Below, piece by piece: positions 33,129 to 42,124 of a stretch of DNA of 64,000 nucleotides (positions are counted from its first letter, which is position 1; each line of letters begins with the position of its first letter). Source of the stretch: an uncultured Neglectibacter sp. (GTDB lineage: Bacteria > Bacillota > Clostridia > Oscillospirales > Acutalibacteraceae); assembly GCA_946554335.1 (NCBI GenBank), contig CAMNSA010000001.1:124001-188000 (forward strand). The letters run 5' to 3'. A program made the translations under genes and the position numbers. The notes under the pieces are model-generated. The model was not told where the DNA came from and did not search any database. It saw only the letters and a list, made by a program, of their open reading frames with translations.

Positions 33129-35516
33129 TCAGGAGCTTTGCATCCGATAGAGAAAAGCCGCCATCTGCCCTCTGGTACAGGGGCGGTCGGGCGCGAAAGA
33201 AGTTTTGCTGACGCCCTGGGCGATCCCGTTTTCCACCGCCCACAAAACGGCGGTATGGTAATAGGCGGTTCCCGGAATATCCGTAAAGGGAAGACTTCCC
33301 CGGACCTCCGGCTCTTTTTTCCAACGGTACAGGAAAGCCGCCATCTGCCCTCTGGTGCAGGGACGGTCGGGCGCGAAGGAAGTTTTGCTGACGCCTTGGG
33401 TGATCCCGTTTTCCACCGCCCACAAAACAGCGGAGTAATAATAGGAGCCGGAAGGGACATCGGTAAACCCGCAGCGGTCGCTGTGAGGCGCAGGAGATCT
33501 GGCGGCCCGCCACAGGAAAACGGCCATCTGCGCTCTGGTGCAGGGAGCTTTGGGAGAAAAGGCGGTGGGGGAGGCGCCGGTGGTGATCCCGGCATTTACC
33601 GCCCAGTTGACCGCCGAATAATAGTAGTCTGTTTCATACACATCCTGAAAGGGAAATTCCGGCGTGGGATCAGGCTGGGGACCGGGTTCCGGGCTGGGCC
33701 CCGGGGTAGGGCCCGGGCTTGAAGTGGGTTCCGGAGTAGGTTCCGGAGTAGGTTCCGGAGTGGGGCTTGGAGTAGGGCTTGGGGTAGGACTTGGAGTGAC
33801 GGCGGGATGGTCCTCACAAACGGCGAACGCCTTGATGCGTACCGCCTGATTGAGTTTTCCCCATCCGGACTCTGTTTTCCGATAGCTTTTGGAGCCGGCG
33901 TCCAGAGAAAGGCGAAGCACGGGGGATTTGTCACCCGTAACCTTGACCACCACCGCGAAGGTGCTGCCGGGGGAGAGATGAATTTTCTCCGGCAGAGAGA
34001 CCGTATAGTAGCCGGGAAGGGCAAAGGGACCGGCCGCCACCGGCTGTGAGGTGGCGAGAGTACCGCTTTCCGGGTCTGAGGGGTCGGAAAGGTCTGTATA
34101 GACGGAAACCTCAAAGCGGGCGTCCCTGCCGTTTTGAAAGGCGGCCTGTACGGCGGAAAGGTATGCTTCCTCCTTGGCCGTAAAGACATTGGCGCCTGTG
34201 GAGACCTTCATAGAGGCTGCCAGGCCGAAGTCCTCCGCCTTGCAGTCGTAAAAATAGTTGTAGTCGTATGTCTCTTTAGGAACATAGGCAAAGGCCCAGC
34301 AGCTGCTGTTGATCCCGTTGTCATAGGAGAGCCAGAAATAGGGCAGAGAGCTGTAGCTGTTTTTGATCAGCCATCCGCCGTCCTGGGACGCGCTGCCCGG
34401 GCGAAACAGCTCCTTGGGGATGGCGTCGTCCCAGCCGATGATGGTGCAGGCATGGGGACTGGAGCCGCTGCCGGACTCGGACAGGGGATTGTAGTACTTG
34501 GTTTCCCGCAGATTGTTGTAGGACACTGTCACCGCGCCGTATTCCGCCACGGCCCGCTTGACGGCCCGGACGGATTCGGCCGCGCTCATGCCGGAAAAGC
34601 AGGTCTGAACGGCGGTTTCCAGCCGGTAGGCGGAGCTCAGATAAGGGTTCGACGTGCTTCCTGTTCCCTCTAAGGCGGGAGCGCACCATTGGGAAAACAG
34701 AGAGGGGGTCAGGCTGGTGTTGCCGGAGGCTGAAAGAATATTGCTTTCCCCGGTGGATTCTCCCGCCGTATTTCCCAGCGGATCCGGCCCGCGGCTGTGC
34801 CTGGCCCCGGCCAAAAGCACCGGTGAGAGACGCAGGGTGTCCGGTGTCACCGAGAGATCGATGCCGCTTCGATGAATGGAGATCTCCGACGCGGTGATGG
34901 GCGCGTAACACCAGCAGAGGTTGGTCGAGCCCTGGTCCCGGGTGGGCGGGACGATGGAGTAATTCCGGCTGTCAAATTGGGAGATCTCAGCTACAAGGGC
35001 GGGGTCAGAGGCCCGAAGCTCTTCCAGGGTCTGGGGAGCGTCTTCGGCGGGGATACCCACGGTGGGCTCCACATAGGGGCTGTCCCCCGGCTGAGATCCT
35101 GCCGGCTGTACAACAAAGGAGGCGTCAGCAGAAACCGTAATCTCCCGGCAGGTCACGGTGACGGTTACGGAATAGGTACCCTCAGTGAGGCCCGGAATGG
35201 GCTGAAGGGAATAGTCGCGGCTCACGCCGCCAGGGAACAGCCAGATGGGAGTGCCGGGTTCCTGAAGGGAAAAAGCGCTTCCGGTGACCTCCACGCTCAA
35301 GGCTGTCATCACGGAATCCCCGGTATTTTGGATGGTGATGGGCTGGGTCTCCGGTTGGGAATACCCCTCGCAGACCGGAGAAAAAACAGGGGCAGACACT
35401 GTAAAGGAGGGCGCTTCCAGATGCCGGGCGGGGGAGAGAGTGCGGGCCTCTCCCACCGGCATCCGCAGCAGACTCGCGCACACCAGCAGGGAGACCAGGG
35501 CTTTGATGGTTTTCAT
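33129..35516 (-). CDS. Secreted papain-like cysteine protease with three SLH domains
   Basis: This 795-residue exported protein has a signal peptide at about 1-24. A beta domain lies at about 35-135. A C1 peptidase domain spans about 180-400, with the Q195/C201-W pair in DQGSTNLCW, H355 in SPHACTIIGWDD and N386 in WLIKNSY, the complete catalytic set. A lectin-like beta domain follows (about 410-555). A Pro-Thr-Ser-rich linker (about 562-612, repeated PTPEPTPE-type units) leads to three SLH domains (about 615-795) that anchor it to wall polysaccharide. It starts 31 bases after a MATE gene on the same strand. Confidence 0.85.
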   Translation of the reverse strand: MKTIKALVSLLVCASLLRMPVGEARTLSPARHLEAPSFTVSAPVFSPVCEGYSQPETQPITIQNTGDSVMTALSVEVTGSAFSLQEPGTPIWLFPGGVSRDYSLQPIPGLTEGTYSVTVTVTCREITVSADASFVVQPAGSQPGDSPYVEPTVGIPAEDAPQTLEELRASDPALVAEISQFDSRNYSIVPPTRDQGSTNLCWCYAPITASEISIHRSGIDLSVTPDTLRLSPVLLAGARHSRGPDPLGNTAGESTGESNILSASGNTSLTPSLFSQWCAPALEGTGSTSNPYLSSAYRLETAVQTCFSGMSAAESVRAVKRAVAEYGAVTVSYNNLRETKYYNPLSESGSGSSPHACTIIGWDDAIPKELFRPGSASQDGGWLIKNSYSSLPYFWLSYDNGINSSCWAFAYVPKETYDYNYFYDCKAEDFGLAASMKVSTGANVFTAKEEAYLSAVQAAFQNGRDARFEVSVYTDLSDPSDPESGTLATSQPVAAGPFALPGYYTVSLPEKIHLSPGSTFAVVVKVTGDKSPVLRLSLDAGSKSYRKTESGWGKLNQAVRIKAFAVCEDHPAVTPSPTPSPTPSPTPEPTPEPTPEPTSSPGPTPGPSPEPGPQPDPTPEFPFQDVYETDYYYSAVNWAVNAGITTGASPTAFSPKAPCTRAQMAVFLWRAARSPAPHSDRCGFTDVPSGSYYYSAVLWAVENGITQGVSKTSFAPDRPCTRGQMAAFLYRWKKEPEVRGSLPFTDIPGTAYYHTAVLWAVENGIAQGVSKTSFAPDRPCTRGQMAAFLYRMQSS

Positions 35517-35547
35517 AGCAGAAGGAACTCCTTTTCAAGCAAAGAGA

Positions 35548-36927
35548 TCAGCTGTTTTCCCGGGAAAGCGGATCCCGCTCCAGAGAACGAAACAGCCGGA
35601 AGAGAACAATCACGGCGGCGCAGGCTAAAATGGACTCAGCCGCCAGATGGGAATAGGCAAGGCCGTAAAGGGGAAAGAGCAGATTGAGAAGGAACAATGC
35701 CGGGATTTCCAATACGATTTTTCTCAGCACGGCAAACACCAGCGACTTTTTCCCCATGCCGCAGGCCTGGAACACGCCCACTGCGATGAAGTCCACACAC
35801 TGGAACACCAGGGCAAGAGACATGGCCCTGAGGAAGCTGGAGCCATAGTCTATAATGGCGGAGTCCTTCATAAACAGAGAGATCAGACCCCCGGCTCCCA
35901 GGAAATAGCTGAGAGATACCAGGGCCATGAAGCAGACGGAGACTCCGGTGGTAAAGAACAGCGCCTTTTTCATGCGCTTGATATTTCCGGAAGCGAAGTT
36001 GTAGCTGATCAGCGGCATAATCCCCTGGGAGATGCCGAAGGTGACCTGAAGGGGGATCATGAACACCTTGTACGCAATGCCCATGGCGGCCACAGGCTGG
36101 GTGCCGTAAGCCGCGGTGAAGTTGTTGAGCACCGTCATGCCGGTGACATTCAAAAGATTCTGAATAGCGGCGGGGATCCCCACCGCGCAGACGCCGGTGA
36201 CGATATTTCTCTTCAGGCAAAACAGCTTTGGGGAGATACACACATAGGTTTTTCTCCGCTTACAAAACAGGAGGATGAAAAAGTAGCAGCAGGCCAGAGC
36301 GTTGGAGAGAAAGGTGGCGCAGCCTGCCCCGGCGGCCCCCATATCAAGTCCCCAGGGAAGGATGAAGAAAGGGTCCAGCAGGATATTGCACAGACACCCG
36401 CTCATGGTGCCCAGGCTGGCGTGGAGGGAGGCTCCTTCTGAACGGACGAGGTAGGCCATCACCACATTCAAAATGGCAGGAACGGCCCCTAATATCGTGG
36501 TCCAGAAGAGATAGCCGCCTGTGGCGTCCATGGTAGAAGCGTCTGCTCCCAGCAGCTTCAGCAGCGGGAGACGGAACACCGCCACCAGCAGAGAAAAGAG
36601 GATACCGGAAAGCAGAGCGCAGTAAAAGCCAAAGGCGCTGCTGCGCCGGACGGTGTCCGGATCCTTCCTTCCCAGGGCGCGGCTCATCATGCTGGAACTG
36701 CCTACGCCGAAGAGATTGTTGACTGCGTTGAAGGCCAAAAGCACCGGAGCGGCCAAGGTGACGGCAGCGTTTTGAACGGCGTCGCCCAGCATGCCCACAA
36801 AATAGGTGTCCGCCAGACTGTAGAGCACCATGACCAGAGAGCTGAGTACCGTGGGGATGGACAGGGAGGCCACCGCCCTGGGGATGGGCATGGTTTCAAA
36901 CAGGCTGGTCTTCGTGGTATCTTTCAT
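35548..36927 (-). CDS. MATE-family efflux transporter 3
   Basis: This 459-residue protein. The start at 36927 has AAAGGAGG about eleven bases upstream, and homology begins there (MKDTTKTSLFETMPIPRAV). VLYSLADTYFVGMLGDAVQNAA and the GVGSSSMMSRALGRKD loop are typical of the MATE branch that includes MepA-like and NorM-like proteins. About twelve membrane segments. It is followed closely by the SLH protease gene, so one transcript may carry both. Confidence 0.85.
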   Translation of the reverse strand: MKDTTKTSLFETMPIPRAVASLSIPTVLSSLVMVLYSLADTYFVGMLGDAVQNAAVTLAAPVLLAFNAVNNLFGVGSSSMMSRALGRKDPDTVRRSSAFGFYCALLSGILFSLLVAVFRLPLLKLLGADASTMDATGGYLFWTTILGAVPAILNVVMAYLVRSEGASLHASLGTMSGCLCNILLDPFFILPWGLDMGAAGAGCATFLSNALACCYFFILLFCKRRKTYVCISPKLFCLKRNIVTGVCAVGIPAAIQNLLNVTGMTVLNNFTAAYGTQPVAAMGIAYKVFMIPLQVTFGISQGIMPLISYNFASGNIKRMKKALFFTTGVSVCFMALVSLSYFLGAGGLISLFMKDSAIIDYGSSFLRAMSLALVFQCVDFIAVGVFQACGMGKKSLVFAVLRKIVLEIPALFLLNLLFPLYGLAYSHLAAESILACAAVIVLFRLFRSLERDPLSRENS

Positions 36928-36974
36928 AAGAAAAAGGCCTCCTTTACAAGAATGAAATGGGTTTTGAAGAGGGA

Positions 36975-37262
36975 GAGCAAAATCTTGAGCTTCGCTCAAG
37001 CCGTCTCGAATTTCACTTCCCGGCTTGAAAAGCCGTGATCCCGCAAAGCGGGACCGTGAAATTTCGGGAATTGATTTGAGATTTGAAAAATCTCAATTTG
37101 CTGACACAAACCCTCTCAGTCAGCTTCGCTGACAGCGTCTCGCTTGTCGGCTCGGTCAGCGATGGGCGTGCCCCAGAGGGAGAGCCAAGTCCTCTCTAAC
37201 GACTAATATCTAAAATCTAACAACTACCCTTGGGCACACCCTCTCAGGCGTTTCGCGCCTCA
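36975..37262. repeat. Gene-free gap with families 1, 2 and 3 repeats
   Basis: CTTGAGCTTCGCTCAAG, then a family 1 element (CCCGGCTTGAAAAGCC, CCCGCAAAGCGGG, GTGAAATTTCGGG) and TTTGAGATTTGAAAAATCTC. Next come family 2 (CCCTCTCAGTCAGCTTCGCTGAC ... CCCAGAGGGAGAGCCAAG), family 3 (TAACGACTAATATCTAAAATC) and a second family 2 start at 37231. No gene in 36928-37450 is convincing. Confidence 0.7.
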
Positions 37263-37358
37263 CGGACTTCTTCAGAAAATAACAACGACTTTTAGTCGTA
37301 GTATAAAGATTTTTTCCTGAAATTGCAAGATTTTGCCCCCGGAAACCCAAAAGAAAGG

Positions 37359-37387
37359 TTGCTTTTTTCCTTGTTTTCAGGTATGAT
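37359..37387 (+). promoter_or_regulatory. Promoter for the fucose-isomerase homologue
   Basis: TTGCTT, 17 bases, TATGAT, about 64 bases before the start. Seen directly. Confidence 0.5.
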
Positions 37388-37450
37388 GAAACAAAAGAAA
37401 CTGCGGCAAAAAGCGTTTCTTTGCACACATTTTGGAAAGGAAGGACCGCT

Positions 37451-38929
37451 ATGAATAATATCCCTGAAGTGAAAATAGGCGTCGTCGCTGTTTCCCGGGA
37501 CTGTTTTCCGGAATCCCTTTCTGTCAATCGAAGAAAGGCTCTGATAGAGGCGTATCAAAAAAAGTACGGCGGAAAGGGCGTCTATGAGTGCCCTGTCTGC
37601 ATTGTGGAAAGCGAGATCCACATGGTAGAGGCGCTCCAAAATATTAAGGAGGCCGGATGCAACGCGCTGGTAGTTTACCTTGGAAACTTCGGTCCCGAAA
37701 TTTCCGAGACCCTGCTTGCCAAGCATTTTGACGGGCCCTCCATGTTTATCGCTGCGGCGGAGGAATCCGGAGACGATCTGGTAGGCGGCCGGGGCGACGC
37801 TTACTGCGGGATGCTCAACGCCAGCTACAACCTGAAGCTCAGAGAGATCAGGGCCTACATTCCGGAGAACCCGGTAGGGGACGCAGAGGACTGTGCCGAC
37901 AGGATCCATGAGTTTATCCCCATCGCCAGGGCTCTGATCGGACTGAAGGATCTGAAGATCATCAGTTTTGGTCCCCGCCCATTAAACTTTCTGGCCTGCA
38001 ACGCCCCTATCAAGCGGCTGTATGACCTGGGCGTGGAGATCGAAGAAAACTCGGAGCTGGATCTGTTTGAGGCTTTCAATAAGCACGCGGGCGACTCCCG
38101 AATCCCTGGGATCGCAAAGGAGATGGCCGAGGAGCTGGGTGAAGGCAACAAGAAGCCCGAGATCCTTCATAAGCTCGCCCAGTATGAGATCACGCTGCTG
38201 GATTGGATCGAGGAGCACAAGGGCTACCGGAAGTATGTGGCTCTGGCGGGCAAGTGCTGGCCGGCGTTCCAGACCCAGTTCGGCTTTGTTCCGTGTTATG
38301 TTAACTCCCGCCTGACCGGGAGAGGGATCCCCGTATCCTGCGAGGTGGATATTTTCGGCGCCCTTTCCGAGTATATCGGGACCTGCGTCAGCGGCGATAT
38401 GGTTACCCTTTTGGACATCAACAATACGGTGCCCAAGGATATGTACGAGCAGGAGATCAAGGGGAAATTCAACTACAGCCTTACCGATACCTTTATGGGC
38501 TTCCATTGCGGCAACACCTGCTCTCAGAAGCTTTGCAAGCCTACGATGAAGTATCAGATGATCATGGCCCGCAGCCTGCCGGAAGAGGTGACCCAGGGCA
38601 CCCTGGAGGGGGATATCATCCCCGGCGACATCACTTTCTTCCGCCTGCAGAGCACGGCGGACTGCGAGCTTCGCGCCTATGTGGCCCAGGGCGAGGTCCT
38701 GCCGGTGGCGACCCGTTCCTTTGGCGGCGTCGGTGTGTTCGCGATCCCCGAAATGGGCAGGTTTTACCGCCATGTGCTGATCGAGAAGAACTATCCTCAT
38801 CACGGCGCGGTGGCCTTCGGCCACTTCGGGAAGCCTCTCTTTGAGGTCTTTAAGCTTTTAGGAGTTGCGGATATCGGCTTCAATCAGCCCAAGGGGATGC
38901 TTTATAAGAGCGAGAATCCTTTCGCGTAG
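37451..38929 (+). CDS. L-fucose/L-arabinose isomerase family protein
   Basis: This 492-residue cytoplasmic protein with GGAAAGGAAGG before the ATG at 37451. It matches the fucose/arabinose isomerase superfamily: an N-terminal substrate-sensing half (IGVVAVSRDCFPESL, ALVVYLGNFGPE), a central CEVDIFGALSEYIG segment with metal-binding acid residues, FHCGNTCS, and a C-terminal half ending in HHGAVAFGHFGK. These enzymes interconvert aldoses and ketoses with Mn. No fucose or arabinose kinase or transporter sits beside it, so its sugar is uncertain. A terminator follows. Confidence 0.75.
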   Translation: MNNIPEVKIGVVAVSRDCFPESLSVNRRKALIEAYQKKYGGKGVYECPVCIVESEIHMVEALQNIKEAGCNALVVYLGNFGPEISETLLAKHFDGPSMFIAAAEESGDDLVGGRGDAYCGMLNASYNLKLREIRAYIPENPVGDAEDCADRIHEFIPIARALIGLKDLKIISFGPRPLNFLACNAPIKRLYDLGVEIEENSELDLFEAFNKHAGDSRIPGIAKEMAEELGEGNKKPEILHKLAQYEITLLDWIEEHKGYRKYVALAGKCWPAFQTQFGFVPCYVNSRLTGRGIPVSCEVDIFGALSEYIGTCVSGDMVTLLDINNTVPKDMYEQEIKGKFNYSLTDTFMGFHCGNTCSQKLCKPTMKYQMIMARSLPEEVTQGTLEGDIIPGDITFFRLQSTADCELRAYVAQGEVLPVATRSFGGVGVFAIPEMGRFYRHVLIEKNYPHHGAVAFGHFGKPLFEVFKLLGVADIGFNQPKGMLYKSENPFA

Positions 38930-38949
38930 GCGGGGATTTTCTGACAGAG

Positions 38950-38988
38950 AAGAGCAGGGGATGCGTTTGCGGCATTCTCCTGCTCTTT
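38950..38988 (+). terminator. Intrinsic terminator
   Basis: AAGAGCAGGGGATGC pairs with GCATTCTCCTGCTCTT with one bulge, then TT. It ends the isomerase transcript. Confidence 0.75.
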
Positions 38989-39048
38989 CCAAAATGAATT
39001 TCGGAAGTTTCACTTGTTCCTATGACTTATGAGGCGGGGGAATGTCTT

Positions 39049-41127
39049 ATGATAAAATATTGGCTGGAAGGTGGAGCAGCAGAGCTTTCTCCCGGCTCTC
39101 AGCGGATTTTGAAGCTGATGGACGAAATGCCCGGCGGATTTTTCGTTTACAGCGCTCGGGGAAAGGAAGAGATCCTTTACGCAAACACCGCCCTGATCCG
39201 CCTTTTTGGCTGTGAGGACCGGGAGGACTTTCAAGCGCTGACCGGCGGGACCTTCCGGGGTCTGGTATTTCCGGAGGATCTGGAGGCAGTGGAGGAAAGT
39301 ATTTGGGAACAGGTGGGCCAAAGTCAGTTTGACCTGGATTATGTGGAGTACCGGATCCAGCGGAAGGACGGCACGATCCGCTGGCTGGAGGATCATGGGC
39401 ATTTTGTGGAGACTGAGGAGCTGGGAGGCATTTTCTATGTCTTTGTAGCGGATGCCACGGAGAAAATCCAGGGCCGGGCGGAGCTGATGAAGCAAAACGC
39501 TCAGAAGGACCGGCAGCTACTGGAATACCATCAGGAATCCAGAAGGCGCCAGGAACTGATAGAGGGGCTCAGCATTGACTATGAGTCCATCTTCTATGTG
39601 CAGCTGGAAAAGGACCTGATTCACGCCTACCGGCTAAGCCGCCAGGTGGGAGATCTGTTTTTCAACGATCCCCCCTCTCGGGACTACAAGGGATTTGTGC
39701 GGGAGTATGTGGAGCGTTGGGTACATCCGGAGGATCGGGAGCTGATCTTTGATATTCTGGACCCTCAAAAAATACAGGAGCGGCTGGAGCACAGGCAGAT
39801 TCTGCATGTGAATTACCGGCTGCTGCGGGGTGACCGGCCGGAGTATTTGCAGCTGCGAGTCGTCAATGTGGGCGCAGGAGAAAAGATCTCACAGGTAGTA
39901 ATCGGCGCCAGAAGCGTCGATGAAGAGATTCGCAACGCCCTGGAGCAGAAGGAATTCCTGGCTGGTGCGCTTTCCCAGTCGAAGCTTGCCATGGAGGCCA
40001 AAAATGTATTTCTTTCCAATATGTCCCACGATATGCGCACTCCCTTAAACGCCATTATGGGCTTTACGAAGCTTGCTAAGGGAGATCTCCAGGACAGCGC
40101 CCGGCTTTCCCGGGATCTGGAGCAGATCGATACGGCCAGCAGACAGCTTTTAGAGTTGGTTTCCAATGTGCTGGAGATTGCCAGGATTGAGTCGGGAGGA
40201 GAGGCTTTCATCCAGGAGCCCTGCGATCTTCTGGAAATTGCGAAACAGGTGAAAAGCACGCTTCTTCCCCAGGCCCAGACAAAGAATATCAGTCTGAGGA
40301 TAGAGGCTGCCGGACTTCGCCATTCAAGGGTTTACGGCGACAGCCGGAAATTGGAGGAGATCCTGTTTCATCTTTGCAGCAATGCTGTGAAATATACCGG
40401 AAACGGCGGATATGTGGTCATGGAGCTTCAGGAGATTCCCTCTGTAGGTCCTACCCTGCATCGTTATCAGATAGCTGTAGAAGACAACGGCATCGGTATC
40501 AATCCCAGTTTTCTCTCTCATATTTTTGAATTTTTTGCGCGGGAACAGAATACCACCTTAAGCGGCGTGCACGGAACCGGTTTAGGCCTTCCCATTGTGA
40601 AAAACCTCACTGAAATGATGGGAGGTACGATCGAGGTGAAAAGTGAGCCGGGAAAAGGAAGCCGGTTTACCATCGTACTGCCGCTAAAATCTCAGGAAGA
40701 GAGAGACCCGCCCTTTTCGGAAAAAAAGCTGCTTCCCCTGACACAGCGGGGAAAGCTTTTGGTGGTGGATGACAACGAGCTGAATTTGGAGATCGCCCTT
40801 GAAATGCTGCGGGACGAAGGCTTTCAGGTGGAGGCGTCCTCCAATGGAAAAGAGGCCGTAGAGCGGCTCAAAAACAGTGAGCCAAATGAATTTTTTCTGG
40901 TGCTGATGGATATTCAGATGCCGGTGATGGATGGATATCACGCAGCACGGGAAATTCGTGCGTTGGAAGATCCTCTGCTTTCCCGGATCCCCATCATCGC
41001 TCTTTCTGCCAATGCTTTTGAGGAAGATAAACTGCGGGCGCTGGAAAGCGGCATGAATGCTCATATAGCAAAGCCGCTGGAAATGAAAAGGCTGTTGGAG
41101 GAAATGAAGAAGCTTACCGGCGGATAA
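39049..41127 (+). CDS. Hybrid sensor histidine kinase/response regulator
   Basis: This 692-residue cytoplasmic protein without membrane helices. A PAS domain spans about 20-135, with a second PAS-like region at about 165-300. The HisKA motif NMSHDMRTPLNAIMGF puts the phosphoacceptor at H327. HATPase_c follows, with N-box (LCSNAVKYT), G1 (VEDNGIGI) and G2 (HGTGLGLPI). A C-terminal REC domain has VVDDNE, and D621 in VLMDIQMPVMDG accepts phosphate. I chose the ATG at 39049 because GGCGGGGG precedes it. No DNA-binding output domain is present. A membrane iron-sulphur protein gene follows 70 bases later. Confidence 0.85.
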   Translation: MIKYWLEGGAAELSPGSQRILKLMDEMPGGFFVYSARGKEEILYANTALIRLFGCEDREDFQALTGGTFRGLVFPEDLEAVEESIWEQVGQSQFDLDYVEYRIQRKDGTIRWLEDHGHFVETEELGGIFYVFVADATEKIQGRAELMKQNAQKDRQLLEYHQESRRRQELIEGLSIDYESIFYVQLEKDLIHAYRLSRQVGDLFFNDPPSRDYKGFVREYVERWVHPEDRELIFDILDPQKIQERLEHRQILHVNYRLLRGDRPEYLQLRVVNVGAGEKISQVVIGARSVDEEIRNALEQKEFLAGALSQSKLAMEAKNVFLSNMSHDMRTPLNAIMGFTKLAKGDLQDSARLSRDLEQIDTASRQLLELVSNVLEIARIESGGEAFIQEPCDLLEIAKQVKSTLLPQAQTKNISLRIEAAGLRHSRVYGDSRKLEEILFHLCSNAVKYTGNGGYVVMELQEIPSVGPTLHRYQIAVEDNGIGINPSFLSHIFEFFAREQNTTLSGVHGTGLGLPIVKNLTEMMGGTIEVKSEPGKGSRFTIVLPLKSQEERDPPFSEKKLLPLTQRGKLLVVDDNELNLEIALEMLRDEGFQVEASSNGKEAVERLKNSEPNEFFLVLMDIQMPVMDGYHAAREIRALEDPLLSRIPIIALSANAFEEDKLRALESGMNAHIAKPLEMKRLLEEMKKLTGG

Positions 41128-41197
41128 GACGGACGGGAAGGAACGCCGCACGAACGCGAAACGGGAGAATGGATCGATTGGAACGGAGAGGTCAAAG

Positions 41198-42016
41198 ATG
41201 AAAAAGTATTTTTTGCCTTTCATGCTGCTGGCGGTATTTGAGGCGGTGGCAGTTGCCCTGTGGCTCATAGAGGGCAAGTTTTTCTATTTTCTCAATTTCA
41301 GCTATATCGGAATCTCAGTTTCCTTGGGGATTTTTCTTTTCATCAGGAAATACCGCTATGCCCGTAGGGTCGCACAGCTTTTGGTGGGGCTTTACATGCT
41401 GGTATACCTGGGATTTCTCAGCGGCGAAAATATGCAGATCGAAGGCTTTTGGTATTATCTTTTTACAGGTGTGTTTGAAGCAGCTACCATTCATTACGCC
41501 GTGGCGAAGATTTTCGGCCCGCTGCTTTTCGGCAGGGGCTTTTGCGGTTATGCCTGCTGGACGGCGATGGTACTGGACTTTCTTCCCTATAAGCTTCCGA
41601 AGAAACCGGGGAAAAAGCTTGGATGGCTGAGATATGTGACCTTTGCCCTCTCCTTTTTCTTTGTGTCCTTCCTGTTCCTTGCTCATGTGGGAAATTTGGA
41701 ACGGGTGATGTTCTGGGCCTTTGTAATCGGAAATCTTCTCTATTATGCCCTGGGGATCCTCCTGGCTTTCGTCTTTCAGGATAACCGGGCTTTTTGCAAA
41801 TATCTGTGCCCTGTTACCGTGTTTTTGAAGCCTATGAGCTACTTTTCTCTGCTTCGCATCACCTGTAACAAAGACCGCTGCATCTCCTGCGGAAAATGTA
41901 TCAAAAGCTGTCCGATGGAAGTGGATATGACGGACAATTCCCGGAATCGGAAAAACGCAACGGAGTGTATTCTCTGCTTTGAGTGTGTGAAAAGCTGCCC
42001 GAAGGACGCATTGTGA
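41198..42016 (+). CDS. NapH-like membrane protein with two 4Fe-4S clusters
   Basis: This 272-residue protein has about five membrane helices, GRGFCGYACW and FCKYLCPV cysteine pairs on the membrane side, and a C-terminal ferredoxin domain with two full motifs (CISCGKCIKSCP and CILCFECVKSCP). This is the NapH/CcoG/YccM polyferredoxin layout, which passes electrons across or along the membrane. ATG with GAGAGGTC upstream. Its partner redox enzyme is not in the window. It follows the hybrid kinase and may share its transcript. Confidence 0.8.
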   Translation: MKKYFLPFMLLAVFEAVAVALWLIEGKFFYFLNFSYIGISVSLGIFLFIRKYRYARRVAQLLVGLYMLVYLGFLSGENMQIEGFWYYLFTGVFEAATIHYAVAKIFGPLLFGRGFCGYACWTAMVLDFLPYKLPKKPGKKLGWLRYVTFALSFFFVSFLFLAHVGNLERVMFWAFVIGNLLYYALGILLAFVFQDNRAFCKYLCPVTVFLKPMSYFSLLRITCNKDRCISCGKCIKSCPMEVDMTDNSRNRKNATECILCFECVKSCPKDAL

Positions 42017-42070
42017 TTTTTAAAAGCCTGTTCCCCGGGAAAAGAAGCCACAGCCTTGAAAGAATATGAA

Positions 42071-42106
42071 AATGGCCGGACAGGCACGCCTGTCCGGCCA
42101 TTTTTT
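42071..42106. terminator. Bidirectional terminator
   Basis: AATGGCCGGACAGG pairs with CCTGTCCGGCCATT around CACG, with T's on the right and A's on the left. It serves both the NapH-like gene and valS. Confidence 0.85.
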
Positions 42107-42124
42107 CGTCTGGGAAGAGCGCCC

